Shown: positions 27,811-38,700 of the stretch, in pieces
Layout of the letters: each line of letters opens with the position of its first letter
Position numbering within the stretch: the stretch's first letter is position 1
NCBI GenBank assembly: GCA_963738835.1
Contig: CAVTYH010000001.1
Location: 992,001 to 1,056,000 of the forward strand
Direction: 5' to 3'
Length of the DNA: 64,000 bases
DNA from: CAVTYH01 sp963738835
Lineage (GTDB): Bacteria > Planctomycetota > Planctomycetia > Pirellulales > JADZDJ01
The notes under the pieces: model-generated
What the model was told of the DNA's origin: nothing
The model's input: only the letters and a program-made list of their open reading frames with translations
Database searches by the model: none
Position numbers and translations under genes: made by a program

Positions 27811-30145
27811 ATGAATGAGGCGGAAACCAGGGCTGAGCATGTCGATCCGGCACTTGCCGCCGCCGGTTGGGGCGTTGTCGAAGGGAGCCGGGTGCGGCGC
27901 GAGTTCCCAATTACCATTGGCCGGCTAGAGGGGCACGGACGGCGCGGCAAGGCGATCACGGCCGACTATGTGCTGGAGTACCGCAACACCAAGCTCGCGG
28001 TCGTCGAGGCCAAGGCGTGGGACGAAGAACTGACCGAAGGCGTGGCGCAGGCCAAGAATTATGCCGGCAAGCTGGCGGTCCGCTTCACGTATGCCACGAA
28101 CGGACAGGGAATCTATGGCATCGACATGGGCGATGGGTCGGAGGGGGACGTCGAGCGCTATCCGACGCCCGAGGAACTTTGGAACCGCACGTTCGCGGAG
28201 GAAAACGCGTGGCGCGATTGGTTTGCGGCTGTGCCGTTCGAAGAAAAAGGGGGCACTTGGACGGTGCGCTGCTATCAGGACATCGCCATACGGCGCGTTC
28301 TGGAAGCAATCGCCGACAGGCAGCAACGCATCTTGCTGACGCTGGCGACCGGTACCGGTAAGACGGCGATCGCGTTTCAAATTGCCTGGAAGCTGTTTTA
28401 CAGCCGGTGGAATTTGGGCCGGGAGCCCACGCGGCGGCCGCGAATTTTGTTCTTGGCTGATCGCAATATTCTGGCGAACCAAGCCTACAACCAGTTCTCC
28501 GCATTTCCCGAAGATGCGATGGTGCGGATCGAGCCGGACGATATTCGCAAGAAAGGCCGCGTGCCGAAGAACGGCAGTTTGTTTTTCACCATCTTTCAAA
28601 CGTTCATGAGCGGGCCGGATAAAGACGGCAAGCCTTCACCGTATTTCGGCGAGTATCCGCCCGACTTTTTCGATTTCATCGTGATCGACGAATGCCATCG
28701 CGGCGGGGCCAACGACGAGAGCACGTGGCGCGACATTCTGAAATACTTTGCCCCGGCGGTGCAATTGGGGCTGACGGCGACGCCGAAACGGAAAGACAAC
28801 GTCGATACCTACAAGTATTTTGGCGAGCCGGTTTACGTGTACTCGCTCAGAGAAGGAATTAACGACGGCTTTCTCACGCCCTTCAAGGTCCGGCAGATTT
28901 CAACCACGCTGGATGAATATGTTTACACCCCGGACGACAAACTGATCGAGGGAGAAATTGAATCGGGCAAGCGCTACGTCGAGAGCGATTTCAACAAAGT
29001 GATTGAAATCAAAGAGCGAGAAGCGCATCGAGTGAAGTTGTTCATGGAGCAGATCAACCAGCGAGAAAAACACTGGTGTTTCTGCGCCACGCAGGACCAC
29101 GCGCTGGCGGTGCGCGATCTCGTGAATCAGATGAAAACCAGCCGCGACCCGAACTATTGCCAGCGGGTGACGGCCAATGACGGAGCATTGGGGGAGCAGC
29201 ATTTGCGCGATTTTCAGGACAACGAGAAAACGATTCCCACGGTGTTGACCACTTCGCAAAAACTTTCGACCGGCGTGGATGCCCGCAACATTCGCCATAT
29301 TGTGCTGATGCGGCCGATCAATTCGATGATTGAGTTCAAGCAAATCATCGGCCGCGGCACCCGGCTGTACGACGGCAAAGATTACTTCACGATTTATGAC
29401 TTCGTAAAAGCGCACCAGCACTTCAGCGACCCCGAATGGGATGGCGAACCCGCGGATCCCGTGCCCGACGAAGACGATGGTGGCGAAATCGGCGGCGATG
29501 AAGCAGGCCAAGGGAAGCGACCTGGTGGCAGCGATCCGCCAGCGCCTCGGCCGAAGAAAATCAAAGTGAAGCTTGCCGACGGGAAGGCTCGCACCATTCA
29601 GCACATGATGGTCACCACGTTCTGGCATCCCGACGGCACGCCGATGTCGGCCCAGCAATTTATGGAAATGCTGTTTGGCAAGCTGCCGGAATTTTTCAAC
29701 GACGAGCACGAACTGCGAGCTTTATGGAGCCTGCCTGACACGCGCGCAAAACTGTTGCAAGGATTGGCCGAGGCTGGTTTTGGTAGCGATCAACTTGCCG
29801 AAATGCAAAAGATCATCGATGCGGAAAAAAGCGATCTGTTCGATGTGCTGGCCTACATCGCTTACGCCCTGGCACCAATTACGCGAAAAGATCGGGCGGA
29901 TTTGGCGAGAACGGCAATTGCCACACAGTTCAGCACCAAGCAGCAGGCGTTTTTGGAATTTGTGCTTTCCCAGTACGTTGACATCGGCGTTGAAGAAGCT
30001 TGCGCAGGAGAAGTTATCGCCGCTGCTGAAATTGAAATATCACAATGCCATCGCCGATGCGATTGCGGAGCTCGGCAGACCGGAAGACATTGCGAAAGTT
30101 TTCGTCGGATTCCAGAAGCATCTGTATTGCCAACAAGTTGCGTGA
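27811..30145 (+). CDS. hsdR: Type I restriction endonuclease subunit HsdR (one late frame break)
   Basis: About 778 residues. The PD-(D/E)xK nuclease core is at the N-terminus (D52, then VVEAKAW with E66 and K68), followed by the SF2 translocase: Walker A LATGTGKT (about 178-185), DEAD-box variant VIDECHRG, LGLTATPKRKD, and motif VI QIIGRGTRLYDGKDYFTIYD. An acidic/Pro linker leads to the C-terminal helical domain. A spurious base near 29997 shifts the frame; without it VDIGVEE continues to LAQEKLSPLLKLKYHNAIAD and ends at 30145. The start at 27811 (MNEAETRAEHVDPAL) lies 63 bases after the transposase. Unlike hsdM and hsdS the gene is nearly intact. It translocates and cleaves DNA unmodified at the HsdS site. 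Confidence 0.92.
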
Positions 30146-30204
30146 CGAAGCAAGGGCACTGTTGTTGCGGATTGCTCGCGACAAATTTAACCGCGGCGAA
30201 ACGG

Positions 30205-31301
30205 TCAACCTATCCGGTTCTTGCCCTGCCACGTGTCACGGCGAGCAAGTTCCGCGTCTAGCGCTGCTCGAAGAGCCGGTTTGTCGAGGCACCAGGCTGG
30301 GGCCGAGGAAATAATCGGGCGGGGCGTCGCCGCTGATGCGTTCGACGATCATGGACGGCGGGAGCAATTCCAAAAAATCGACGAGCACCTGAATGTATTC
30401 GTCGCGTTCCATCAGCCGCACTTCGCCGCGGGCCACTTGATCGGCCAGGGGCGTGTCTTTCACGGCGTAGAGGTTGTGCAGTTTCACGGAATCGAGATTT
30501 AATCGGGCGACTTCCCGCGCGGTGGCCAGCATGTCGGCGTGCGATTCGCCGGGCAGGCCGAGAATGACGTGGCGCGCAGATTTCGAAACCGCGGTCTCGG
30601 CTGCGCTCTACGGCGTCGAGAAAGGCATCGTGATGATGGCCGCGGTTCATCCAATCGAGCGAACGGTTGTGGATGGTTTGCAAGCCGTATTCGACGGAGA
30701 GATAAGTTCGCTGCGCTAACTCCGCTAGTAAGTCCAACACATCGTCTGGCACACAATCGGGCCGCGTGCCGATGGCCAGGCCCACGACATCAGGGTGTTC
30801 GATGGCCGCTGCGTAAAGCGGACGCAGTTTTTCGACCGGGGCATAGGTGTTGGTGGCCGGCTGGAAGTAAGCGATGAAGCGGTCTACATCGTAGCGCCAT
30901 TTCAAGCGCCGAATGCCTTCGGAAATCTGTCCCTGCACATCGCGGGGCGACATTCGGGGTGAGCGGCGGCTGGGGCTGAAACTGCGGTTATCGCAAAACG
31001 TGCAGCCCCCTTTGGCCACCGTGCCGTCGACATTGGGGCAGGTAAACCCCGCGTCGATGCTCACTTTTTGCACCCGGCGGCCGAATTTTTTACGCAGGTA
31101 AAAATTGTAGGCGTGGTAGCGGAGCCCAGCCGATCGCCAGTCGGACGGTATAATTGGAGAAGTGGATTCGGCGGAAGCGGTTAGATCGATCTCCGGAACG
31201 AGTGCAGGGGTGAGGGGGTGAACGGGTGAGGGCAGGGTGGCCGACGTTACATCTTGCAACTGACCACGGACTACGGACCCCTGACCACTGTTTTTTGCCA
31301 T
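30205..31301 (-). CDS. Radical SAM protein, TIGR01212/YhcC-like (two or more frame breaks)
   Basis: About 365 residues. The protein body starts WRSAGLRYHAYNFYLRKKFG; the family's cluster motif is TCPNVDGTVAKGGCTFCDN (Cys spacing CxxxxxxxxxCxxC, as in the YhcC group), followed by FIAYFQPATNTYAPVEKLRP and LSVEYGLQTIHNRSLDWMNR. The second half is in another frame (NLDSVKLHNLYAVKDTPLAD, SGDAPPDYFLGPS) and a last break near 30300 leads to WCLDKPALRAALDAELARRD and a stop at 30205. The role of YhcC-like proteins is not settled. The N-terminal 50 residues from 31301 contain a heptad array, so the true start may be nearer the conserved part. Confidence 0.8.
31261..31288. repeat. Heptamer array near the radical SAM start
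   Basis: TGACCAC GGACTAC GGACCCC TGACCAC, four degenerate 7-base units. As annotated it falls 13 bases inside the radical SAM reading frame; if the real start is downstream it lies in the leader. Confidence 0.6.
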
Positions 31302-31428
31302 CTCGGTTGACCGCTTGGGCCGGCTCTGAATAGATTCAAGGTAGGCGAACAAAGACCGTAAGCATCGTACTGGGAACAGCAAACAGGGGGCAAGCGCAGG
31401 GGTGCGGGCCCGATTCCGAGAGGTATGC

Positions 31429-31899
31429 ATGTTTGGAGAATTGCTTCCGCTGGGGGGTGGCGACCCCATTCCGCTGTTGAAGCGCGAATTGATGATTGGC
31501 CGCCGCGAAAGTTGCGACATTGTGCTGCGGTTTGCCAACGTCTCGGCCCACCACTGCCAGCTGGCCATTCAAGATGGCTATTGGTACGTGAAGGACTTGG
31601 GGAGCCGCAACGGCCTGAAAGTCAACGGTGTTCGCTACCAAGAGCGGCGGCTCGACCCGGGCGATACGCTGTCGGTGGCAAAGCACGAGTACGAAGTCCG
31701 GTATTCGCCGGCCGAACTGGGCGCCATTGGGCCTCCGCCTGCCGACAAAGAACCCACGAACAGCATTTTCGGAAAGTCGCTGTTGGAGAAGGCCGGCTTG
31801 GCCAGACAGAATATGAAGTTGCCCGATCACGAGAAGAAACGCTTTGACGTGATGGACGATTCTGCCGGGCAAATCAGAGATCCAAATAAGCCGACGTGA
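31429..31899 (+). CDS. FHA-domain phosphopeptide-binding protein
   Basis: 156 residues; start at 31429 set by GAGAGG six bases upstream. The FHA core spans about residues 20-85: LMIGRRESCDIVLRFANVSA (Gly-Arg and Ser contacts), HHCQLAIQDGYWYVKDLGSR (Ser/His) and NGLKVNG. FHA domains bind phosphothreonine and often read out Ser/Thr kinases such as the one at 19827. The C-terminal 60 residues are charged and probably disordered. A direct/inverted octamer array separates it from rsgA. Confidence 0.88.
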   Translation: MFGELLPLGGGDPIPLLKRELMIGRRESCDIVLRFANVSAHHCQLAIQDGYWYVKDLGSRNGLKVNGVRYQERRLDPGDTLSVAKHEYEVRYSPAELGAIGPPPADKEPTNSIFGKSLLEKAGLARQNMKLPDHEKKRFDVMDDSAGQIRDPNKPT

Positions 31900-31915
31900 A
31901 GTGGCGAAGCCACGG

Positions 31916-31992
31916 GTCGAAAAGTCCAAAAGTCAAAGAGTCAGAGAGGCAAGCGACAGATGCTCTTCGACTTTTCGACTCTTTGACCCTTT
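31916..31992. repeat. Octamer arrays in inverted orientation before rsgA
   Basis: GTCGAAAA GTCCAAAA GTCAAAGA GTCAGAGA at 31916-31947 faces GACTTTTC GACTCTTT GACCCTTT at 31969-31992; the arms are partly complementary and could form a hairpin. The right array ends 8 bases before the rsgA ATG. Confidence 0.65.
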
Positions 31993-32000
31993 CTGCTGCC

Positions 32001-33167
32001 ATGTCCAAACGCAAGATTCGCGCCGATTTTCGGAAGAACCGCAATGTTCGGCAGCGCGACGGCGATTTGACTCGAACTTATGATCCAGAGACATCCGGCG
32101 ATTTAGATGAGCCGCGCGGAGAACGCATTAGCGGTAAAGGGGAGCTTACCCGGCGGCGGACGGTGATCGGCACTGACAGTGAAGAAGACACCTCCGGTTT
32201 CGCCGTGGTGCCGGAGGTCGACGCCGCAACGTCTCGATCGGGCCGCGTGTTAGCGGTGCATGGATTACTAAGCATCGTGCAAGCCGATGACGGCACGTAC
32301 TTCCGCTGTGCCACGCGCCGTCTGCTGAAAACGCTATCGACCGATCAGCGGCACGTCGTGTCGGCCGGCGACCAGGTCCTGTTTCGTCTGGCTAATCCGA
32401 AAGTGCCGGGTGCCATCACACTTGATGCCACACTGCCGGAGGGAATTATTAAGCGCATCGAACAGCGACAATCGGTCCTCAGTCGCACCGTGCGCGGCAA
32501 ACAGCATGTAATTGTGACCAATGTCGATCAGATGGTCATTGTTTCTAGCGCCGCTGAACCGCGGATTAAGCCCGCTCTGATTGATAGGTTTCTCGTCAGC
32601 GCCGAACGAGAAAAGCTGCGGCCGATTGTGTGCATCAACAAAATCGATCTGGTTGAAGCTGCCGACTTGCAACCGCTTGTCGGCGTATTTAGCCGCATGG
32701 GTTACATCGTGCTATTGGTTTCCGCGCAGACCGGGTTGGGCATCGCTCAGCTGCGACGCAAAATGCGGGGGCATTCCAGTGTCGTCGTGGGGCAGAGTGG
32801 CGTCGGCAAATCGTCGCTGCTAAACGCGGTCGAACCCGGTTTGGCATTGCGCGTGGCTAAAGTCAGCGAAGAAACGCAAAAAGGCAAACACACGACCACT
32901 TCAGCCCGACTGCTCCCGCTGGCTGGCGGAGCAGGCTATGTTGTCGATACCCCCGGCGTGCGGCAGTTTCAGTTGTGGGATGTTATTGCGGCCGAAGTCG
33001 GCGGCTACTTTCGCGACCTGCGGCCGTTCATCAACCATTGCCGTTTTCCCAACTGTAACCATCGCCACGAAGCCAATTGCGCGGTGAAAGACGCCGTGGC
33101 GGACGGCTGGCTCGATGCCAGGCGATATGAAAGCTACTGCCAGTTGTTTGAGGGTGATCAGGCATAG
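32001..33167 (+). CDS. rsgA: Ribosome small-subunit GTPase RsgA
   Basis: 388 residues, circularly permuted GTPase. An N-terminal extension (basic, then acidic) is followed by an OB-fold (RSGRVLAVHGLLSIVQADDG), then the permuted G motifs: NKIDLVE (G4), SAQTGLG (G5), VVGQSGVGKSSLLNAV (G1) and VVDTPGVRQFQLWD (G3). The C-terminal zinc module is FINHCRFPNCNHRHEANCAV. RsgA checks and releases late 30S intermediates. No clear Shine-Dalgarno stands before the ATG; an octamer array occupies that place. Confidence 0.96.
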   Translation: MSKRKIRADFRKNRNVRQRDGDLTRTYDPETSGDLDEPRGERISGKGELTRRRTVIGTDSEEDTSGFAVVPEVDAATSRSGRVLAVHGLLSIVQADDGTYFRCATRRLLKTLSTDQRHVVSAGDQVLFRLANPKVPGAITLDATLPEGIIKRIEQRQSVLSRTVRGKQHVIVTNVDQMVIVSSAAEPRIKPALIDRFLVSAEREKLRPIVCINKIDLVEAADLQPLVGVFSRMGYIVLLVSAQTGLGIAQLRRKMRGHSSVVVGQSGVGKSSLLNAVEPGLALRVAKVSEETQKGKHTTTSARLLPLAGGAGYVVDTPGVRQFQLWDVIAAEVGGYFRDLRPFINHCRFPNCNHRHEANCAVKDAVADGWLDARRYESYCQLFEGDQA

Positions 33168-33211
33168 CAGGGGCTCTATCATGAGGACCCCGATGCTGCA
33201 AGCTGGCATGC

Positions 33212-33353
33212 ATGGTTAGAACTTCGTGAAAATGGTCACAACCAATCCGCAGGTGCCGGATATAATCTTCTTGACCGGCCAGTTTGCCGATTAGAATAAA
33301 GGAAACGGCCGCTGGCCGAACCCGGCGACCGGGAAGTCTGTCGTTCTAACCAT
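33212..33353. other. Candidate structured RNA between rsgA and hflX
   Basis: In the 288-base gap 33168-33455, ATGGTTAGAAC at 33212-33222 pairs perfectly with GTTCTAACCAT at 33343-33353. The enclosed 120 bases carry two tight hairpins in a row, GGCC-GCT-GGCC and CCCGG-CGA-CCGGG, and a TATAAT-like sequence at about 33260. It does not match 6S, SRP RNA or tmRNA by eye, and the strand is undetermined. It may be a leader of hflX or an independent small RNA. Confidence 0.35.
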
Positions 33354-33455
33354 CCACGAGGCTTGATGAATCGACCGAAAAGTAGGCACCGAGTGTGCCA
33401 AGAAGTTCATTGCCTCGCGGGTAACTATCCTTCTTCCGCGGAGGCATTCTAAAGC

Positions 33456-34819
33456 GTGATTGAACTTCAACGCACGGATAGTGTCGCCAGTGAAGCGGCG
33501 TTTCTCGTCGGCGTCCTCATGAATGGACGCTCAACCGAGGAAAACCCTCTTGAAGAACTAGAAGGGCTGGCCACCACGGCCGGAGCTCGAGTGGTCGGCA
33601 CGCTCACTCAGCGTCGGGAAGCTCCCGATGTGACCACCTATCTCGGCAGCGGCAAGGTCGAAGAATTGCAGCGATTGGCTGAGGCGGCCGATGCCGATGT
33701 GGTGGTCTTTGATAACGATCTCTCGCCTGCTCAATCACGCAATCTCGAAAAGATTGTGGGGCTGAAAGTGCTGGACCGCAGCGAGCTGATTCTCGATATC
33801 TTCGCCACCCGCGCCAAACGTATGAAGCCCGGCTGTCGGTCGAGCTGGCTCAACTGCAATACTCGCTGCCGCGGCTGAAGCGAATGTGGACTCACTTATC
33901 GCGCATCAAAGCCGGCATCGGCATGCGTGGTCCTGGCGAAAAGCAATTGGAAGTGGACCGCCGATTGGTCGAAAAGCGCATCCACGATTTGAGCGGCGAA
34001 CTGAAGGGTATTCATCGCCGCAAAGAACGGCAAGTTGCGGCCCGCGACGATCGGATGACGGTTTCTCTCGTCGGCTACACCAATGCCGGCAAGAGCACGC
34101 TGATGAATTCTTTGACCGACGCGGGCGTGACGGCGATGAACAAACTATTCGCCACGCTGGATACTCGTACCCGTCGCTGGCAGTTGCCCGGCTGGGGACC
34201 GGTGCTCTTAAGCGATACCGTTGGCTTCATTCGCGATCTGCCTCACCATTTGATCGCCAGCTTTAAAGCCACGCTGGAAGAAGCGCGGCAGGCCGATTTG
34301 CTATTGCACGTTGCCGATGCGAGCAGCCCAGTAGCAACCGAACAAATTGCGGCGGTGTACAAAGTGCTGGAAGAATTGGGTATTGAAGCGAAAGACACGA
34401 TCCTGGTGCTCAACAAAATCGATGCGGCGACCGATCGTGGCCAGGTCGAGATGCTGTTGCAGCGCTATCCCCATGCGGTGCCGATTAGTGCTCGTCGGCG
34501 GATTGGGCTGGAAAAGTTGGCCGATACGGTGAGCCGCGCGCTGAGTCACGGCTTTGTGGATATCGATGTCGAAACCGGCGTCGACAACGGCCGCTTGCTG
34601 GCGTACCTCTCGGCGTACGGCGAAGTGTTGTCGCAACGCTACAGCGATTCCCGCGTGGTCGTTCATTGCCGCATCTCGCAGCGGCACCTGGGACGGCTGC
34701 CGGACCAGAGTGCGATTGTGCGGCCACACAGCAATGGAAACGGGAACGGCAACGGATTTCACCGGAACGGCAATGGCGCTGTGACCAGCGCGACCTGCGG
34801 ACGCCGCATGACGCCGTGA
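33456..34819 (+). CDS. hflX: GTPase HflX (one frame break)
   Basis: About 454 residues. The HflX N-domain (VVGTLTQRREAPDVTTYLGS, DVVVFDNDLSPAQSRNLEKI) leads to the coiled-coil segment (GIGMRGPGEKQLEVDRRLVE) and the G domain: VGYTNAGKSTLMNSL (G1), LSDTVGFIRDLPHHLIASFK (G3), LVLNKID (G4). The tail is Asn/Gly-rich. HflX splits stalled or stressed ribosomes. The frame breaks near 33822, where one A is missing from AAAA; restoring it gives AKTYEARLSVELAQLQY. A GTG start at 33456 is preceded by GGAGG. Confidence 0.93.
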
Positions 34820-34844
34820 CCACTCTCCACTAACCACTCATTCG
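34817..34844. repeat. Heptamer array before the SDR gene
   Basis: TGACCAC TCTCCAC TAACCAC TCATTCG, beginning in the hflX stop codon and ending five bases before the ATG of the SDR gene. Confidence 0.65.
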
Positions 34845-34849
34845 TTACC

Positions 34850-35640
34850 ATGCGCCGTTCGATCAACGGAGCCCGGCGCTGGTGACTGGCGCATCGGGCG
34901 GCTTGGGGCGAGCGATTGCTTTGGAATTGGCGTGCGACGGCGCTAACGTTATCCTGTTTGCCCGTCGCGAAAACAAGCTGCGAGAAGTCACCCAAGAAAT
35001 CAGACGTCTTGGTAGCAATGCGAGGCGCGCGGAAATGGTCGTCGGCGATGTCACAAGTCCAACCGCCCGACGCGCTGCGCTCGATGCCGCTCAAGCGGCA
35101 TTGGGCGGGCTCGACATCCTGGTCAACAACGCCGGCGTCGGGGCCATCGGTCGCTTCGATTCCGTCGATCCAAACCGTTACCGCGAAGTCTTTGAAACGA
35201 ATTTCTTTGCCCCGGTGGAATTGACGCGTGAAGCGTTGCCGCTGCTGCGATCGGGCCGGCAGCCCATCGTGGTGAACATTGGCTCGATTCTTGGCCACCG
35301 ATCCACGCCGCAAAACAGTGCATACTGTGCCAGCAAGTTCGCACTGCGCGGATGGACCGAGTCGATCCGTGTCGAATTCTTAACACTGGGCATCGATGTA
35401 CTGCTGGCCAGTTTAGGTCCCACCAGCACCGAGTTTTGGGATCATCTGGTGGAACAACAGGGCGAATTGCCATGGACCACCAGCATGGCCATGCCCGCCG
35501 AACGCGCGGCCCGCCGAATTATCCAGGCCATCGTCCACGGCCGTCGGGAGATCATCCCCGGGTTTCGGGCCCGCTGGTTTGTGCGGCTGAGTCGGCTATT
35601 TCCACACCAATTCGACCGCATTCTTAGGCGGTACGCCTGA
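34850..35640 (+). CDS. Short-chain dehydrogenase/reductase (one frame break)
   Basis: About 263 residues. After MRRSINGAR a missing G near 34875 shifts the frame; restored it reads ALVTGASGGLGRAIALELAC, the NAD(P)-binding TGxxxGxG motif. Later: DVTSPT, LDILVNNAGVGAIGRFDS (NNAG), NIGSILG with the catalytic Ser, and SAYCASKFAL with YxxxK. A basic C-terminus (GFRARWFVRLSRLF) suggests membrane association, as in classical SDRs of lipid metabolism. The cofactor preference is not clear (Ala-Arg-Arg after the second strand, FARRENK, suggests NADPH). It sits 30 bases after hflX. Confidence 0.88.
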
Positions 35641-35799
35641 GGCTTGCCACATGGGATGCGGATAAGCAAACTCGCTTGCCCAAAAAACTCTTGTGGTCCG
35701 CCTCTTTTGACCGGATAATGCCCCAAAATTGGGGCCGTTCTCCTGGGTGATGGAATTTGGCCAGCAAGAGCAACTTTCTCCTGTCTGACGGGGTAGGCG

Positions 35800-38700
35800 A
35801 TGTTTTGGTGGGCACGCCGAAATCGGCGATTCCGTGGCAACGGTAAAAGGGCTGCGGGCCGCGCATTTCAAAAAACGCGCGGCCTTGGCCGGGTTTGGGC
35901 GGTTGAGTCGCTTGAATCGCGTGCCATGCTGTCAGTATCCAGCGGCGACGTGAATGTTGGAATTCTGTTGTTAGATCGCTCTGCTCCACGTGCGTTCATG
36001 AACACTGGCAGTGGCGGGGTACAGATTAGCTCCGGTGGGCTGGTGATCAACTCTAGCGACACCAGGGCCGGGGTTAATCGAGGAAGCGGTAACATCTCGG
36101 CCTCTGAGATCGACGTCACCGGCGGTTTGGCGCAATTCGGTCCTGGTCGATTTCAAGGAGCGATTGCCAACCCTTCGCCGATGGACGATCCGTTAGCTGA
36201 TTTGCCAGCCCCAATACTTGGCTTCGCGATCCACCGGGCAGTCAACGTAGCGGCTAACAGGACTTTCACATTAACGCCGGGCACTTACGTCGGCGGAATT
36301 CATATCGCCGGCAATGCGAAAGTCATTTTGCAACCCGGTGTGTACTGCCTGCAAGGCGGTGGACTTTCGGTGCGAAACAACGGCATGCTGGCCGGTAATG
36401 GCGTATTGATCTACAACAATCCGCGAACGGCGGCAGGTTCGATCAATTTCAGTGATAATTGCACAGTCGCTCTCACGGCGTCCAACAGCGGCGATTATCA
36501 AGGAATCGCGATATTTCAAAACCGCTTATCGATCGCGCCGCTCACTGTCGCCGGCGGCGGTGTGAATGTCACAGGGGAAGTCTATGCGCCCAAGGTGACG
36601 CTTTCGTTCAGCAGCGACCGCAACTTTAACGTACGTGGGAATGCGGCGGCAGGAATTGCCGGAGCAGTCATCATCAATCGATTGAATTCTAGCGGCAGCG
36701 GGCGCATGAATGTGGATGCCGCTTCACACACTACGCCAACGGATCTTTCCGTCACGATAACGGATGACGGCTCTCCTACGCTGGTGCCTGGTTACGGCGG
36801 CGCCTGGCTCGACTATTTCATTACGGTCACCAACAACGGTCCCACGAAAGTCGTTGGGGCAAAGGTAAGTGATGTATTTCCACAGGGATTTGAAAGCTTT
36901 GGATTTACAATCTCGCCATCACCGGGCGCCACCACTTCCTACGATTTGTACTATTCCACCCACGGAAGTTACTCCGATCCAGGATTCACCGACACAATCA
37001 GCTTAGAACCAGGAGCGTCGATCCTCTACTCACTCCGCGGCGAAGCGACGGCTAACGCAGTTGGCCAGTTCACAAACACAGCGAGGGTCGTGCCATCGGC
37101 CCGTTTCAAAGATACGGATCCGACGAACAATGTGGCGATCGATTCGCACCAACTTACACCCCAAGCAAGTTTGAGCATCGCGATCGACAGCAGCGTGCCC
37201 GAAGCCGTTCCCGGCAGTACAGTCGTATACAACGTCCGCGTCAGCAGTGGGGGGCCAAGCAAGGCGGATCACATTGCCGTATCGGGAAGTATGCCGGTTG
37301 GAATCGCGAGCTTTTCTGTGAGTGGGACCGATGGATTTTCGGCCCGAGGAGTCGGCGGCGATACGTTTGTCGACTCGAATTTGTTTTTGCGGGGTTCGTA
37401 CTACGGCGATTCGGCGATGTATACGGTAACCGCAGTCATTGATTCCTCGGCCGGCGGTCCTCTAACCACATCGGTTGAGGTGGCAGCTCCGCCGGGCGTA
37501 ACGGAACTGTATCCGGAGAATCATTCGGCGACGCGGACGATTAAGATCGGCCCAGCGGCAGATTTGGTCGCAACGATGACCGGTCCGGATGCGGTTGTGC
37601 CAGGTACGTCCACCACCTACACCATAACTGTCGCTAACAATGGTCCGAACGATGTCGTTGGCGCCCACATTGTTGACAATTTCCCGACGTCGGGCTCCGT
37701 TTTCATTCAAGGCACGGGGACACTGTCCAGCGGTACGATCGGCGGCAGCACAAATTCCGGCACGATCACGATCGGCAACTTCAGCGGTAATCAATCGGTC
37801 CTGTCGACTACCCCGAATTCCGGCAATTTGTCATTGACCGTCAATCCAAATTCGGCGATCAACTCGAGTGTGACGGTGACAAATAGCGCAGCAAACACAT
37901 TTAGCGGCGGAACGGTGACCTACAGTGGAGGACTTGCCTTTAACGGCGCCGGCACGATCACCATCGGTGGCGGAGATCACTTCTTTGACTATGGCTTGAG
38001 GAATGTCACGTATACAGCACAGGGCACCGGCGACGCATCTGGCTTCACGGCATCGGGGAGCGGGAATATCGACGACATCGTCAACCTAGCCGTCGGCGCC
38101 AGCATTACTTACACGGTGTCTGCCGACGTGGCGCCCTGGGCCGGAAACTTCTTGAACACCGTGACGGTGACGACGCCCGAAAGCGTGGCCGATCCCGATT
38201 TGTCGAACAATATCGCCACGGTCAGAACGTATGCCCATCCGCAGATCGACTTGGATGTTTCACTCAGCGACAACACAACGACTGCATTTGCCGGGGTTCC
38301 GACGACCTACACATTAACGGTTACTAATCGCGGCCCCAGCGATGCTTCCGATGCGACCGTGCGCGACATCTTTCCGGACAGCATCGCCCATGTTTCGTAC
38401 ACAGCGACTGCATCCGGCGGCGCCATGATCAATATCCCCTGGTATCAGACCTTCAACGGCTATGGGCAATCGGTGACGACGAAAACCGGCACCGGGCATA
38501 TTATCGATAGCGTCAATTTGCCAGCCGGCGCGTTGATCACTTATCAGATTTCTGCTCTGGTCGCGCTAGGAGCTTCGGGCGATTTGACGAATACCGCCAC
38601 GATTGAGCCACCGTATGGCATGCAGGATAGTAATCCCAACGATAATTCCGCTACCGATACGGATTCGATCCAGCCGCCGGACGATTTGTCGGTCACCGTT

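Noticed and set aside
27811..30145. HsdR as part of a distinct defence system (e.g. BREX or DISARM)
   Set aside because: The neighbours hsdM and hsdS, the nuclease core and the SF2 motifs make an ordinary type I system; no pglZ, brx or drm genes are present.
33212..33353. Identification of the rsgA-hflX hairpin region as 6S RNA, SRP RNA or tmRNA
   Set aside because: None of the conserved blocks of those RNAs is present; kept only as an unidentified candidate.
33800..33890. Programmed frameshift in hflX (and in other broken genes)
   Set aside because: There is no slippery heptamer with a downstream structure, the same kind of indel recurs in many unrelated genes, and adding one A to an A-run restores the standard HflX sequence.
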